Shown here in pieces: positions 25,428-39,580 of a stretch of DNA of 64,000 nucleotides. The notes under the pieces are model-generated. The model worked only from the letters and a program-made list of their open reading frames with translations, did no database searches and was not told the origin of the DNA. The position numbers and the translations under genes are program-made. Source of the DNA: Macrotrachela quadricornifera (taxonomy: Eukaryota > Rotifera > Eurotatoria > Philodinida > Philodinidae); the NCBI GenBank assembly GCA_022393335.1, contig JAJEKB010021268.1, positions 1 through 64,000 on the forward strand, given 5' to 3'. Positions within the stretch are counted from its first letter, which is position 1; the number at the start of each line of letters is the position of its first letter.

Positions 25428-27140
25428 TCACAAATTTTTCCGTACAAATTCTATACTCTCTCGCGCACTCTCAAGATTTGGATGATTCGCAGGTAAAGAA
25501 CGTTGTAAAATGTTAAGAGCACGTTCGTAAAATGAGAATGCTTTCGGATATTCGTCTATACACCCAAGCGACGTTGTTGTAGGAAGTAGCCAAATCAGGA
25601 TGATTTGCAGGAAGAGGTTTTTGATTGATTTCAAGTTCTCTTTCATAGTACCTGATGACCTTGCCATAATCACCTTGATTATCTTTAATATATCCAAGTT
25701 GATGATAATTAAGTTCTTTATCACTCTCGTTGGATGTCTGTTCGAGTAATAATGTATAGAGTTCTTCAGCTCTATCTAATTCTTCCAAATGAAGTAACAA
25801 GCTACCTATTCGTTGCCATCCTGCCCCACGTGTACCTTCTTGTATATATTTCGTGAGTGTTCAAAGTTGTTGGTCATCATTTGATGTTAGTGTAAGTTCC
25901 ACTTGATAAAGCGGCTTGTTTTTGTCGATTTGTGTAATTTGACCAATACGGAAGACGGTGTGCATACAGAAAAGGATTTCTTTTTTCTGTCTTGAAGTAA
26001 CTAAATTCTTCGATAGCAGCGAATGGAGTGGACGATACAGAAGGATCAACAGACATTTGAATGAGAATGCCAACTGTATCGGTTTTCGTTAAGGTAACAT
26101 CAGCGTATCCAAGGGAGACTTCTCGTTTTGTACTGGTGGATAGAAAGTTATTAAAAGACATCAGGTTAACTTTTGTTTTACAGAGTTTCTCAAAATCTTT
26201 GGTCGATAGACCTTGTCCTCGGTAAACTGTAATGGGGTTTCCTTGGTAAGCATAAACCTGTTGTTGATGCACTTGTTGGATTTACCGATGAAGATCACGT
26301 ATGAAGAAACCCATATTAATAATCGTGTCGACTTCTAATGTTCGAAGTGCCCGATTGAGCATTTGATACGTGAAACATTCACGTGTGTGCCACCAGATTG
26401 CCAATTTCGGACTATATTTATGTTCAAATTCATTAATAACATTTAATTCAACCCTATTACCATCGTTAAGTCTACGACAGTAATTTACTAAATCCTGGAT
26501 GGATTTTTCATCATATTCCATTCCAAGGAGAATATCCTTGAATATTTGTGTATACATAAAACTGGGCTCTAGCTGATTTAAATCTTGACTGGATACCCCT
26601 TCATTCACTGTAACAAAACTTACAGGAATGAAATCTTGTTTGCATTGTTTAATAACCATTTGCAATGCTTCGCAAATAGGTGTAATTGATGTATATATAC
26701 CTTTAACCTTAATCCATTTTTTGGCCCACTGTTCATGAAGATTTTTATTGCTACAGGATATGTAAACCCCATCTAGTTGAGGAATATTATGGATAAGAGG
26801 TAATATTTGTTGACCAATTGTACCCTCTACTATGAGAAAGGCTCTGATATTATCGACTTCAGTAAGAAAATCGATGCATTTATCTCTTTCAGTAAATATA
26901 CTTACGTCATTCACGATGTTTCTTAATTGTTTGAATGTATGTTGGCAATCTTTATTTGATTGGTCAATACCAGCATCGAGCCAGATCAATAAGTAATTTT
27001 GAGCAATTCGCTTACAGGGATTGATAGTACTGTTAGCTCTAATTGTAGTTACACTAGAAGTTTTTGATGTTACAGGAATGTCTTCTTTTGATTTTGTCCA
27101 TCCATTATCTTGCTGACTGGTTGGATAATCACGAATATGA
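25428..27140 (-). pseudogene. broken ART-TPR gene
   Basis: Reading 27140 to 25428 gives the remains of a fused protein: an N-terminal region of about 280 residues common in rotifer ART genes (from WLDAGIDQ), an ART domain with VYRGQGLS and FLSTSTKRE motifs, then kinesin-light-chain-like TPRs (SYNNVAWVY, ALNILQRSLPANHPN). At least four lesions are visible: an in-frame TAA at 26282-26284; a frameshift at a six-T run at 25981-25986 that splits the catalytic E-x-E region; an in-frame TGA at about 25861; and a frameshift near 25555-25575 in the TPRs. No start codon was found; an in-frame TAA lies just upstream of 27140, so any 5' exon is separate. The disruption of the catalytic motif argues for a dead gene, not a correctable intron pattern. 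Confidence 0.85.
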
Positions 27141-28189
27141 AATTATGTGTAGTTGATTGTTATTTAGACAAAGAGAGTCTACATCATCTATTTACGTAGT
27201 CGATATCTCACTTCGTCGAGATTTTTCTGCCACACAAAATGCTTTTTTGTTATCATTCAAGAACAAATTACACCTATTTGCTTTCGAAAATGTTGTTAGA
27301 AAGAACAAAAATGAAAAAAACTCGTTGATAACATTCGAAGAACCGAATAGAAAACCTGACTTTGCATCTTATCATATAGTTATTCTTTTCAACTTATCTT
27401 TACATTTTTCTGCGCAATTACGGTTGTGTCAATATATGAGATACACATTTTCGTGAAATAAATTTCGAAAGAACAACAGGATTAGTCGTTTACTTTTCAT
27501 TGATTTTTTCCACGAATCTTTTCTCTGTCTGCCTTTTATTCGCTTGATGTTTAGACATCGAGATTTGTTATGCCAATAACAAAAAGAAAAAAAATGTTAT
27601 TTCATTTATTTCTTATCATAGATGCTGTTGATGTCATTGGCATTGAATAAGAAAAATAGTGATGCAGTTTGATCGAAGTAAGTTTGACAGATTTTTTTAA
27701 TTTGTGAAATAAACTGTCAGTAATTAAGTAATAGTTCAAAATAAAAACCCTATTTGTATTGTAACGATGAACGTCATAGTATATGTTCGATTAATTTCGA
27801 TTTAAAATGGGTATATATTGAATTGATCAGCAAATAATTTTGAACGATCAGTAATTAATTCAAAAAGATTTAATATTGAGGGTGAGGGTGTGAGTCTCGA
27901 TCTTTTTGTATAAATTCACCTTCAATCATATTGCGAGCTCAACTTTTGGTTACTGAAAATAAGACAAACCCAGTTCCGAGTCGATTCTCAAAATACAATA
28001 TGATACCATAACCATTGTTTATCAGACATACTATGTGAAATTTTTATTATTGAATTGTTGAGATGAAAGATGCTGCGTATTTCGGTATTAAATTATCTAT
28101 ACAATGAAATTTTTCACCTGAAGAATGAAAAAATATAAATTTCTTGATATAGATTCAATTGTTTTGTATTGATCTGATGATTTAGCGAT
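27141..28189. other. stretch without recognised gene
   Basis: A 99-codon open frame at 27157-27456 shows no motif or splice context and is treated as chance. Confidence 0.45.
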
Positions 28190-28415
28190 TCTAAAATGAT
28201 TTTTTGCGGTTCTAGTCTCGGTTTCTACTTTTTGAGACCATCGAACTCTATCTTTCTGACAGCAACGCCAACATCTAGCACTTCACTTCACAGCTATGAC
28301 CAAACTCCACTCTCTACACTCGATTCCATACCCATTAACTATTAGTTTTTTCAGCAAACATGATAGTTATCGAGTACTAAATTTTATACTGATAATTTTG
28401 TATATAATATTGATC
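28190..28415 (+). repeat. dispersed repeat, copy 2
   Basis: This matches the segment at 18880-19050 over its TAGTCTCGGTTTCTACTTTT, TGAGACCATCGAACTC and CGAGTACTAAATTTTATACT blocks, with scattered mismatches. Same strand. Confidence 0.5.
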
Positions 28416-31400
28416 AAGAAATTATACTGACCATTTACAAAAAAATACTAACCAGTTAATTTGTAGCATATATCTACTACTCGTGACAGTTTATTAGACA
28501 ACTAGCGGAAGTATCTGACGTTGCCCAAGAAATTCAACATATCATTGATGATAAATTGGAAACCGATAGCCTTATGGCGTTTTTTTTATAAGTTAGCGAT
28601 CTTAAATATAATAAAAAAAATTCAAACTTCTGGCCATTTTTAAACTTTTTGAAAGTTTTTCACATTTCTAAATTTAAAATTTTTCCTCTTTTTAATATTT
28701 TGTAAAACATGAGTCAAATTTTCCTTGAGGATGAGAGTGTGGATGATTGTTTCAAAATAATCATTAATCTGTTGAATTTGATTTCATATTGGTAAAATTA
28801 AGGAGATCGATCTGTTTTGCAAAAAAAGCCTAATCTTTCCTATCATTCTGATTTTACTAATTCGTACAATAATGTAAATTATATGTGTATGAATAATTTC
28901 CTTTAAAATAGAAAAAAGTACTTCTATTTCAAATGATAAAAAGCCTATACTAATTGAATCTAGATCAATTGACAATCAAACACTTATAAGGAATCGCATC
29001 TAAATATGAAAGATATGAAAAAGAATAATAATCATTGTACAAAGTTTAATTCTTTATTATTTAGTATAGTAAATAATTATTCATTTTTCTTGACCCTTTT
29101 CTTTGTAACTTATAAAGAATAATTTAATGGTTAATTAGAATTTAACATTAATCCTTTATATGTATGTTTCTTACTTTCGTTAAATTATTCAAGTTGAACA
29201 AGCACATAGGTGTTTATAATCTTTTTTGAATCAGTTATCACATTTACGCATTTTTGACTCGATTATAAAAAGTTATATTTGTGATCTATTTATATCGTAT
29301 GATTTAAATGATATTCAATGTAAATAAGCAGTCTATCATGCATGACTCAATCGCATACTTAACACATTAAATGATGTGAAGCCGCCACAATTGTAGTATG
29401 AAAAAAAAGGAGTAGAATATACACACATGGCATTAATAGAAAGATTAAAAGAGAGATTTCATCTTTTCATGCTTCCACTTCAAGGTGACACTTGAATCAA
29501 ATATAGACAATCCACAACAAATACGATTCATCATCAAAGTTAAATTCAATAAGTAAGAAGAATCGACATATCACTATTTAAATAAGTATATGCTTTTAAA
29601 ACAGCTGTGATTAAATACTCTCTATGTATTATACTCATACAAATTATCCAATATCGTGTAGCATTTATTTAACATATCAATATATGTACGATTCAATGAG
29701 AAATAAAAAAATGCGTTGACATTTCTTCAGCTTCTGTATATATATTACAACATGCACTTAGATGTATAAAAGTTCAAAAGACGACATTGAAATATATATG
29801 AACCATAGTCATAAAGAAATTCATACTACACATATATATCGTCTATCATGTAGAGTAATAAAAAAATATCGAAGTCGTCTCATTTTCTGATAAGAGATAC
29901 ACGATCTATTATTATCAGTATTTTTTTTTTCTTTTTCTCTGGTTCGTTTATAACAAGCGGACATCGTTTATCATTCAAATGAACATTTTCAGAGTGTGAA
30001 TATTCAATCAACATTCATATGTCTATGTATGATTGAATGAACAGAAAAAGTTAATCCTTATTTTTGATTTTGTTCATTCAACTGCATATAATATACGTAT
30101 TTCATGATTTGATAAGTTTCTTTGACGTAATTTTCGAGTAAATGACACCTGCTGATACCAAATGGACATTATTGCTAGGTCATCCATTCGATTGAATTAG
30201 TCATCTCATTGATTAGAACGGCTGCTGTCATATATGATGAAAATACTTAATCATATTTTCTGTTCATCTCTATTCGCCGCGGGGTAAACACTTGCGTCTG
30301 CGTTTCTTAGTCTCATGTGTACCACTAATATTACTTCTCCCGAGACGTTATACCTACCATCTATATCTTGTCAAGGCTTCTTCGTCTTCTTCATTGCTCG
30401 TTAATCATGATAAATGTTCAATTAAGATTGTCTGTTTTAATCGTTCCTGTCTGCTTGATCAATGCCTATGATGATTCTGACATTTTAGTATTTGTTTGTT
30501 TTCCTTAGTATGTACAAGAACATGATATCTCGTCATCTTGAATTCGTCAATATACATCACTATGAAATCACCGACATCATCATCAAAAAAAAGAATAGTA
30601 CGAGGACGAGAAGGAGAGACATATGCATCAAAGAAAAAGTTCACTAAAAAGAACACAGACAGATATCCCAACACGCAACAATTAGTATTAGAATTGTTCG
30701 CGTCTGCGTACAATAGTTGTATATATCAACTTTTAGGTCAAAATCTGTTTCCGGTATAGATCTACTACATGCACAAACTAATCGAAAAAATAGTCTATAT
30801 CTATACTTGACTTTGTCGTTTTAGCTTTTATCACAACTAATCCGATTATTCTAACTTTTTTTTTTTTGAATAATTATAAGATCACAAGAAACATAAATGG
30901 CATGTCAATCTTCACACTAAACGGTCTAGTAGTTAATAAAACAGGTCATCTTCCTTGTTTTATTGACAGGATTATACATGTCTCTCGACATTCTGCATCA
31001 ATCATTCGCTCTTTTTTTTTCTTTTTTTTTCCTCCTATATTTCGAGATTGTCCAATTTTTCTTTTCCTCTTTCTCTTCGTTCAATCCTGCACAATCTAGT
31101 CTGATTGACCCTGGCATGAGATGATTGAACATATTGTGTCCTCTTCATTTCTTCATATATTATTTATTCATAAATTTCTAACTATTTAGAAAAAAAAAGA
31201 GTGAGTTCTATTCAATTGATCTATCGATGACATAAGTTGTATACTATTTTATTATGATTACATGATATATATACAATAATCATAATATATGTTAGTTTTT
31301 ATACCAATCTACAATTAAATTCTATGAAAATGATCTATTCATTTATGTTTTTGTAGATTATAAAAGAAAGAGAGTTGTATATATATATTCTTTTAAGAAA

Positions 31401-31552
31401 ATGAACTTTCAATAAGTAACAATTGCATATGAATAAAAAAAGAAAGAGAACAGGCAATTTTCTATTACTACTCATAGTACTTCATCATCATTCTTTTCAT
31501 CATCATTTTTGCTTCTATTTTTTAGTAAATCGATGCATGTAAATGTACACAG
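28416..31552. other. 3.1-kb stretch without recognised gene
   Basis: AT-rich, with poly-T tracts at about 29920 and 31010-31030. Small open frames near 30459-31099 have no supporting motif. The region may hold upstream regulatory DNA of the plus-strand gene at 31553. Confidence 0.4.
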
Positions 31553-32734
31553 ATGACTACGACTCATACATGTCAACGTTGTTCTCAATTACCTCCACCT
31601 CCACCAATATTTTCTATCAGTCCACCACCAAATATCTTATCTATTGATATTCATTGTTCATCACGTTTATTGTCATCATCTTCAATACAACATAAAAAAG
31701 TCAATTCTTCATCATCATTGTCTATATCAATCGTTTTGGGAATTATAATCGCTTTACTTATCTCAACTATTACCATTCTTTTAATCAAGTAAATAACTTC
31801 TTTTTATCTCAATTCGATCATTAAAATTTCTCATGTATTAAAAATGAGATTTTAATTTACATAATGAATAAATGATATTCATCTTTATTCCGAACTAATT
31901 ACATATACACACATATATTCATTTATTTCTCACAGTAGGATATAATAAGTCATAAGGTTTTTTTTTTGTTGTACTGCATAGTATGACACGTATGTATTGT
32001 TTATTTAAATAGAATTCATGGTAGCAAAATATTGATTTAATTTGTTCAACATGTTGAATAAACATAGACGAGATTTTATACACGTGATAACGTTCTTTAT
32101 ATATTTAATTATTTTAGAAATCGAATGATTAAACGACGACAAGTACGTGAACGAAAATATGATGATAGGTCTTCAACGATTAAGTTCAATGGACATAATA
32201 ATAATCATCATCATCATCAAAATAGAACAGTAAGTCTTTTTATGACAATGAATAGACAACGTAAAATGCATGTGTAAAATGTTAATTTATCATACAAAGG
32301 TAATCGGATAGACAGGTAGACATTTAAACAGCTGACGAGAATTTAAAATCAATATTATCATTAGTTAAATAGAAAACAAATATTTTTATTTTTTTTAATT
32401 TTAGAAATTCATTCCATTATTAAGTGATAGTTGTAGTAGTAATCATACATTAAGTACACCAGCAAGTGAATATCCTTGTGGTATGATTGAATCACTTTTA
32501 AAAAATGATATTCATCATGAATATGAACAAATAAAATATGATAATTCATCACATTATTGTTGTTTTGTTTATTGTCGTCAATGTGGAAATTATCATCAAA
32601 CAACATCATCATCATCATTATATTATCAATCAAATCTTATTCGATCATGTACATGTCATCTTGAAAATTCTGATCATTTATTTGAACTTCAACCAATGTT
32701 AAAAATAAATACGGATGATTTAAATCATCAATAA
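31553..32734 (+). CDS. single-pass membrane protein, function unknown
   Basis: Exons 31553-31788, 32118-32229 and 32405-32734 join in phase to give 225 residues. The N-terminus has no signal peptide; it is Cys/Pro-rich (CQRCSQLPPPPP at about 7-18) and Ser-rich, followed by one hydrophobic helix (about 56-78: SISIVLGIIIALLISTITIL). A basic segment (NRMIKRRQVRERK) comes directly after, so the C-terminal side is probably cytoplasmic. The C-terminal half has a Cys/His cluster (HYCCFVYCRQCGNYH and CTCHLE) that could bind metal. The ATG follows a CACAG acceptor-like site at 31548-31552. I do not recognise the family. Splice sites (GTAAAT/TTTTAG, GTAAGT/TTTTAG) and closed phases support a real gene. 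Confidence 0.7.
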
Positions 32735-34168
32735 TAAATTTAAATTATTCGTTTGTTTTTTGTTTTAAACCTGTGATTATTTATTTCTTTTCTTTTTTTT
32801 TGTGTATGATTATGTGCTGTGTTTTTGTTTTTGTTCGGTTTTGACAATTATTTTCAACAAGATAAAACGCCTGATTATGTATTTTTTATGTTAAAATTGA
32901 AGAATAGATGAATTTGATATAGATTTTATTTAAAGTATTAAATGTATAATGTTCTCTATTATGATTAGTCATTGTAAAGACTAATTTTTGAAATTGATAA
33001 TTCTACACATTATCATGAATGATATATTTGTCGAAGACAATTCTCTTATGATTAAGCAAAATGTTCGATGATCAGAGAATTTAATCTCAAGGGTTTTATC
33101 CTCATTTAATATGATAGCATTGGATATCTTTTTTCTAAAACATATCAAAATAATCATACAGTAAATATGACAATATTTAATGAACAGAATAGTCTATGCA
33201 TTTTCTACGTCTAATCCAATTAATGTAGGAAAACCATTTATTATTTCATATACCTCAATTATGACATGGTGAATTACATAAAAATCTTTGAATGCTTACA
33301 TTTGTATCTGTTTGTTGTACAATTAACTTTACAGGAAAATGTCAATAATTCCTATCTACTAGTAATATGTTAAAGTTTGATTTTTTTTCGTAACGATTTT
33401 AGTACACCTTGTACAACATTTTCTATGAATAATGTCAATGTTTTTGTTATTTGATGAAAACTAAATGGAACATTTTGGTATATATCAAGTCTGTATTTAT
33501 AACTTCGGTCCAACACATAATGGTTTTTTAGGTAAAACTGAAGACTTTTTAACAGTTCTTCAGATCAATATTGTGTTGAATAGAATATGCATCATTAAAG
33601 ACAATATATTAAACTCTAAATTGTACAATTCGCGATTAGCATAAGATATCGATTGATACTCATGAAATGTTGATAAACAAAAAACGATTGAAAGAATCGA
33701 AAAAATTTTTTCGTTTTCGAGATTATTTCTCAATTGATTACACAATCGGAACAAAATAGAAGAAAAAAAGAAAAAAAACTATTTATGTCTTTTCAATTTA
33801 ATTTGATAGTAATACGTAGGACAATCTTGCCTGTTTAATCATTATTACACTATCATCTTATTTTTTATATCGTTATCAAATTGAATTAAAACGAAAGATA
33901 TATTCTGTTGTATTTCTCTAATAATTTCATATGTAGTATTTTTATATAAAATAAGAATTTCAATTTTCTTAGAATGTCATCTATTGTCAATGTGTATTGA
34001 GGAACATTTTCAAAGTATATTATTCATAAAGTCTGATTTTGAGTGACATCTATGTTATTGTTGGATTTGGTTATTTTTCATACGCCAATCATAGAAAAAT
34101 GTTACTCAATAATATATAAAAGAACTATTATTTTTGTTTTCTAATTCTTTCATTTGCAATTAGAATAA
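32735..34168. other. intergenic, 1.4 kb
   Basis: AT-rich with no recognised gene. It holds the 3' UTR of the membrane-protein gene and the promoter side of CTR9. A TTGCAATTAG acceptor-like site lies at 34154-34163, five bases before the CTR9 ATG. Confidence 0.45.
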
Positions 34169-37100
34169 ATGGCGAATATGGTAGAACCAAGTCATCGTTC
34201 AATTGAAATTCCCTTACATTCCGGTGATGAAGTAAATTAATCTGAAAAAATTTTATTTCATTTTATTTTTAATTATTTAATAAAGGTTATTGAAGTTAGT
34301 CTTGAACAACTTCCAGATGGACAAGAAGTTCTTGCTATTCTTCAACAAGAAAATTGTCCATTACATATTTGGGTTACACTTGCTGTATGTTATTCTCTTT
34401 TTTTTAACATAATAAACTTTAAAAAAAAAGCAATTAAATATTTTTTAGTTAGAATATTATCGTCAAGATAAAGAAAAAGATTTTGTTGAAATTCTTAAAT
34501 CAGCATGTAATGAAATAAATAATCAACGACAACAACAACAAACATCTGGACAACGTGCACAAGAAACAGATCAAATGCGTTGTTTAGATACATTAGCTGC
34601 TTATTATGTTAAACGTGGTCATCGTGAAAAAGCTAAAGATAAAAAACGTGAATATTTTACTCAAGCTACATTACTTTATACACATGCTGATAAAATTCTT
34701 ATGTATGATCTTAATCATTTACTTGGTCGAGCTTATATATGTTTACTCGAAGGTGATAAAATGGATCAAGCTGAACAACAATTTAATTTTGTACTTAATC
34801 AAATGCAAAATAATATTCCAGCATTACTTGGTCGTGCTTGTATTGCATTTAATAAAAAAGATTATCGACAAGCATTAAATTTATATAAACGTGCATTAAA
34901 ATATACACCAGAAAATTCTGCTGGTATTCGCGTTGGATTAGCAAATGCATTTGCAAAATTAAATAAACTTGAAAAAGCTGAGTAAGATAATAAAAAATAA
35001 AAATTTATTTATTTATTTTTTAAAAATTTAGTTTATCATTTAATCGTGCAATTGAAATTGATCCAAAATGTGTTGGTGCATTAGTTGGTTTAGCTATACT
35101 TGAATTAAATATGAAAACACCTGAATCAATTCGTAATGGTGTTATTAAACTTTCTCGAGCTTATCAACATGATCCACAAAATCCAATGGTTTTAAATCAT
35201 TTAGCAAATCATTTTTTCTTTAAAAAAGTTTGTTAATATTTTTAAAAAAATTCTTGTTTTTACAAGAAAAATTTTCATTTTAAGGATTATCCACGTGTTC
35301 GTCAATTAGCTATGCATGCATTAAATTATACTGAAAATGAAGCAATGCGTGCAGAAAGTTGTTATCATCTGGCACGAGCTTTTCATGCTGAACGTGATTA
35401 TGAAGAAGCTTTTCGTTATTATTATCAAGCAACACATTTAGCATCAGAAAAATTTGTTTTACCATTATTTGGTCTTGGACAAATGTATTTACAACGAGAA
35501 GATATACCAAATGTTTGTTTTTCTAAATTTATTCTTTATTTTTTATTAAATCTTTTTTGTTTTTTAAGGCAAGTGATTGTTTTGAAAAAATTTTAAAAAT
35601 TCATCCAAATGATCATGAATCAATGAAAATCTTAGCTAGTATTTATGCTGAATCAAATGATCCTGATAAACGAGATAAAGCAAAAGAATTTTTAAAAAAA
35701 GTTACACAACATGATGCACATGATATTGATTCATGGATTCAATTAGCAGAAATTCTTGAAGGACTTGATTTACAAGGTATAATATATATTTAATTAAGTT
35801 ATTTTAAAATTGAATATTATTATTCAATAAATATGTAATATTTTCTTTTGTTTTTATATTTATTTAGGTTCATTGGATGCATATAGAACTGCATCAAGAT
35901 TAATTCGTGAATATCATGGAAAAGATACTCCTATGGAAATGCTTAATAATATGGGTTCATTATATTATCGTTTAAATAATTATGAAGAAAGTCGTAAATG
36001 TTTTGAAAAGGGTATATCTTATGCTGAACAAGCTCGTGAAGTTGAACCAGCTTATGCTAATTCAATACTTGTTACAATGCGTTATAATTTAGCTCGTGTA
36101 TGTGAAGCATCATTTGAATTTGATAAAGCTGAAACATTATATAAAGAAATATTACGTGAACATCCAAAATATGTTGATTGTGTATTACGTTTGGGTTGTA
36201 TGGCACGTGATCGTGGACAAATTTATAGTGCATCAGATTGGTTTAAAGATGCACTTGAAATAAATCATAATTCACCAGATGCATGGACTATGATTGGAAA
36301 TTTACATGCTGCAAAACAAGAATGGAGACCTGGACAAAAAAAATTTGAAAGAATTTTACATAATCCACAAACAGCTAATGATTCATATGCTTTAATTTCA
36401 TTAGGAAATATATGGTTACAAACTTTATATATGCCAACACGCGATAAAGAAAGAGTAAGATTTATTTTATAATTATTTTTACAATGTAGCCTATAGAGAA
36501 ATCTTTTATTTTTATTTAGGAAAAACGTCATCAAGGTCGTGCACTTCAAGTATATAAAGTCGTACTTAAAAATGATAATCGTAATATTTGGGCTGCAAAT
36601 GGTGTTGGTTGTGTTTTAGCTCATAAAGGTTATTTAAATGAAGCTCGTGATATATTTGCACAAGTTCGGGAAGCAACTGCTGATATGGCAGATGTTTGGC
36701 TTAATATAGCACATATATATGTTGAACAAAAACAATATATTCCAGCCGTACAAATGTATGAAAATTGTTTAAAAAAATTTTTTAAATATAATAATGTTGA
36801 AGTTTTAACATATTTGGCTCGTGCACTTGTTAAAGGTAATCGTTTACGTGAAGCACATAATGCTTTATTAAATGCTCGACGTGTTGCACCACATGATCTA
36901 ACATTAATGTATAATATTGCATTAGTACAACAAAAATTAGCACAAGAAATTTTAAAAGATGAAAATTCAACATTAAATTTTGTTCTTCAAGCAATTGATC
37001 AACTTCGAATTGCTCAAAAGTAAATATAAAAAAAATCCGACAAAAAAAAATTTGTTTTTTATTTTAAAGAACGTTTACGTGGCTTGGTGAGCATGGTGAT

Positions 37101-39427
37101 CCACATCGTCTTGATTTAAATCAAGCTTTACAAGAAGCTCAACAATGTTCAGATTTATTATCTCAATCAACTTATCATGAAATTCGTGCACGTAAAAAAG
37201 ATGAAGAAGAACAACTTGTACGTAAAAAACAAGATGAAGAAAGAAGAAAATTACGTGAAAAACAATTTCAAGAAGCTGTATGAATTTATTTTATTAATAT
37301 TATTATGAATTCTTGTGTTTTTTTTTGTATTATTAGGAAGAACGACGTAGACAAGAAGATGAACGAAGACGAATGGAACGTGAAAAACGTCAAGAATTTG
37401 TTGAACGTACGAAAAATTTATTAACAGCTGCTGAATCACAGAATGCAGAAAAAAGTCAACGATCAACTGGTGGATCGAAAAAAGTATATTTATATTTTTA
37501 AATAATTTTTATTCAAAATTCTTTTGCTTTCCTTTCTTCTATTTAGAGACAAAAAAATGATGAGGAATATAAATTTATTAATGATACAAATGATCTTATT
37601 ACAAATACAGAAAAATCACAAAGAAAACGATCTAAAAAATCTTATGATGGTGAAGATAAACGTGAAAGAAAATCATCGAAGTATGTTGATGAAATATATA
37701 TTTATTAATATAAGTTTTATTTTTCTTTATTTTTATAGAAAACGAAAAGCAATTATTGGAAGTGAAAGTGATAATGAAAATGATGAAACAACAGCTAAAC
37801 GTAAAAAAAAATCACATTCTAAAAAACGATCAAGTAGAACAACAACAAATGATGATGAAGTATCTCAAGATGATGACGAACAATTATCAGATAATGAACA
37901 AGATGTTGATGAAAGTGATAATGAAGATAAACAAAAAAGAAAATCAACATCAAGAAAATCAGTAAAATAAGTTTATTTAAATAATTTCTTATATTTTTAA
38001 TTTATTTCTTTTTAGACAAGTCGAACAAAACGTTCACATTCATCGAAAGTATGTTTTATTTTTATTTAATTATTAAAAGTTTTATTTTTTTTTCTTTTAT
38101 TATTCAGACATCTCATCGACATTCTGAATCAAATAGTCGATATAAATCGAAAGAAACTATATCAAGTAGTGAAGATGAATCAGATAATGAACAATCACAT
38201 CCAACAATTCCACCAGCTGAAGATCAAGAAGACGAAGAAGAAGAAGAAGAAGGAGAAGAAGAAGAAGTTGAAGATAATAATGAAGGGTAAAAAAGTTATT
38301 CTTAAATATAAAAATGATTTTTTATATATGAATAATGTTTATTCCTATTCTTACATAAATCTGAGTAATACTGTTCAAGGATAAGATTTTATGTTGTTTC
38401 TATATCGTCACTTTTTCAAAAATATCGGTACTCAATCAGATAAACATCTGAAAAAACGACTAGTATTTTCGATCGCAGTTATAAACGATTGAACAATAGG
38501 TTTTTTTCTAATTGAATTCGAATTATTTGCTAGTAAGAAAACAATTTTGCGATACCATCTATATTTGAAAATATATTTCGTGATCAGGACTTCTTTGGAT
38601 TCTGGCTGATACAAATGACTCATAAGCATCAACATTACTGAATTAATGTGAAACTGATGCAAATCTGTTAGTTTTCATAGTCTTTAAAAATATTCGTCCT
38701 ATTTTAACAGTATACATGTGATGATTCAATACAGTCAAAAGCTAACGATGGACTATTCGGTTACACGATTAGTATACCGCTGGTTTTTGAATGATTGGAA
38801 TTGCATGTTATACTTCCGACTGAAGACTAACTTTAAATAATAAACTTCAAGAATACAAATTGAAGAGCTTATCCATCAACTTTCATCGGCCACTAATATG
38901 AATTATATTAATATTAGAGGAAAATAGTGATTCAGACAAATAAAAAACTATTTGGATTTAAGTCTTGTAGAAAAAATTCTTTACAATCAACTGTCTTTGT
39001 TGTAATCTGGTATTTGCTTTAAGTACTTGTTATTATAATATCTTTATGAAATTAATTGAAAATAGAATAATACATTAATGTAAAATTGTACAGGTTAATA
39101 GGTTTTAAAATCTGAAATAAAAGATGATCTGTTGGATAGCTCTAGATTGAACCTAGAGAAAATGATTTTCAAAATTTTTTAGATTCGCCAATTATACATA
39201 AACTAAAAATTTTCAAACAAGAAAGACTAATGATTAAAACTATATATTTTTTTTCTTTTAGATCACCAGCTGGTGAAGGTGAAGAAGAAGAGGGAGATGA
39301 ACAACAACAAGAAGAAGAAGGCGATGAAGAAGAAGAAGAAGGAGCAGCAGCAGCAGAAGAAGAAGGCGACGACGAAGAAGAGAAAGCACCAGAAGATTTG
39401 GACGTTAGTGATGAAGACGAAAATTAA
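34169..39427 (+). CDS. CTR9: CTR9, TPR subunit of the Paf1 elongation complex
   Basis: Fifteen exons join in phase: 34169-34231, 34286-34384, 34449-34981, 35032-35227, 35285-35512, 35569-35776, 35868-36454, 36520-37019, 37070-37277, 37337-37483, 37547-37680, 37739-37961, 38016-38048, 38108-38286, 39262-39427. The 1167-residue product matches the usual CTR9 length of about 1170. CTR9 is the scaffold of the nuclear Paf1 complex, which travels with RNA polymerase II and supports H2B ubiquitination and H3 methylation. Signature segments include [19 protein letters not shown], repeated TPRs to about residue 800 (for example [19 protein letters not shown]), a Lys/Glu/Arg-rich helix (about 840-900) and a long acidic, Ser/Lys-rich tail. 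All introns are about 45-95 bp except the last (975 bp). An AATAAA follows the stop by about 85 bases. Confidence 0.95.
38287..39261 (+). other. long last intron of CTR9
   Basis: A GTAAAA donor and TTTTAG acceptor bound a 975-bp intron, over ten times the other introns of the gene. No repeat boundary, RNA gene or nested exon was recognised in it. Confidence 0.6.
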
Positions 39428-39512
39428 GATTTATTCTTTAAAAAACATTAGATATTAATTGTTTATTGTACATTGTTTTTTTTCGTATTTAAAGACAATA
39501 TATTAAGTTTAA

Positions 39513-39580
39513 TAAAAAAAAAACCCAAGATTTAGATTTTCTTCAATATAATTCAAATAAAATCGATATTATTTTTAGAT
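39513..39580 (+). promoter_or_regulatory. CTR9 poly(A) signal and DMAP1 acceptor-like site
   Basis: AATAAA (about 39511-39516) lies about 85 bases after the CTR9 stop. A strong TATTTTTAG acceptor-like site ends at 39578, two bases before the DMAP1 ATG, with no upstream exon in the 153-bp gap. This is the layout expected for spliced-leader trans-splicing, which is known in bdelloid rotifers. It could also simply be a chance AG in the 5' UTR. Confidence 0.4.

Noticed and set aside
30459..30759. Overlapping 73-84-codon frames on both strands
   Set aside because: No motif, no donor or acceptor linking them to the gene at 31553.
37251..37466. Minus-strand and other-frame ORFs inside CTR9, DMAP1, EIF2S1 and the T-box gene
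   Set aside because: They are shadows of the real exons: no family motif, repeated-codon artefacts such as poly-Lys or poly-His frames.
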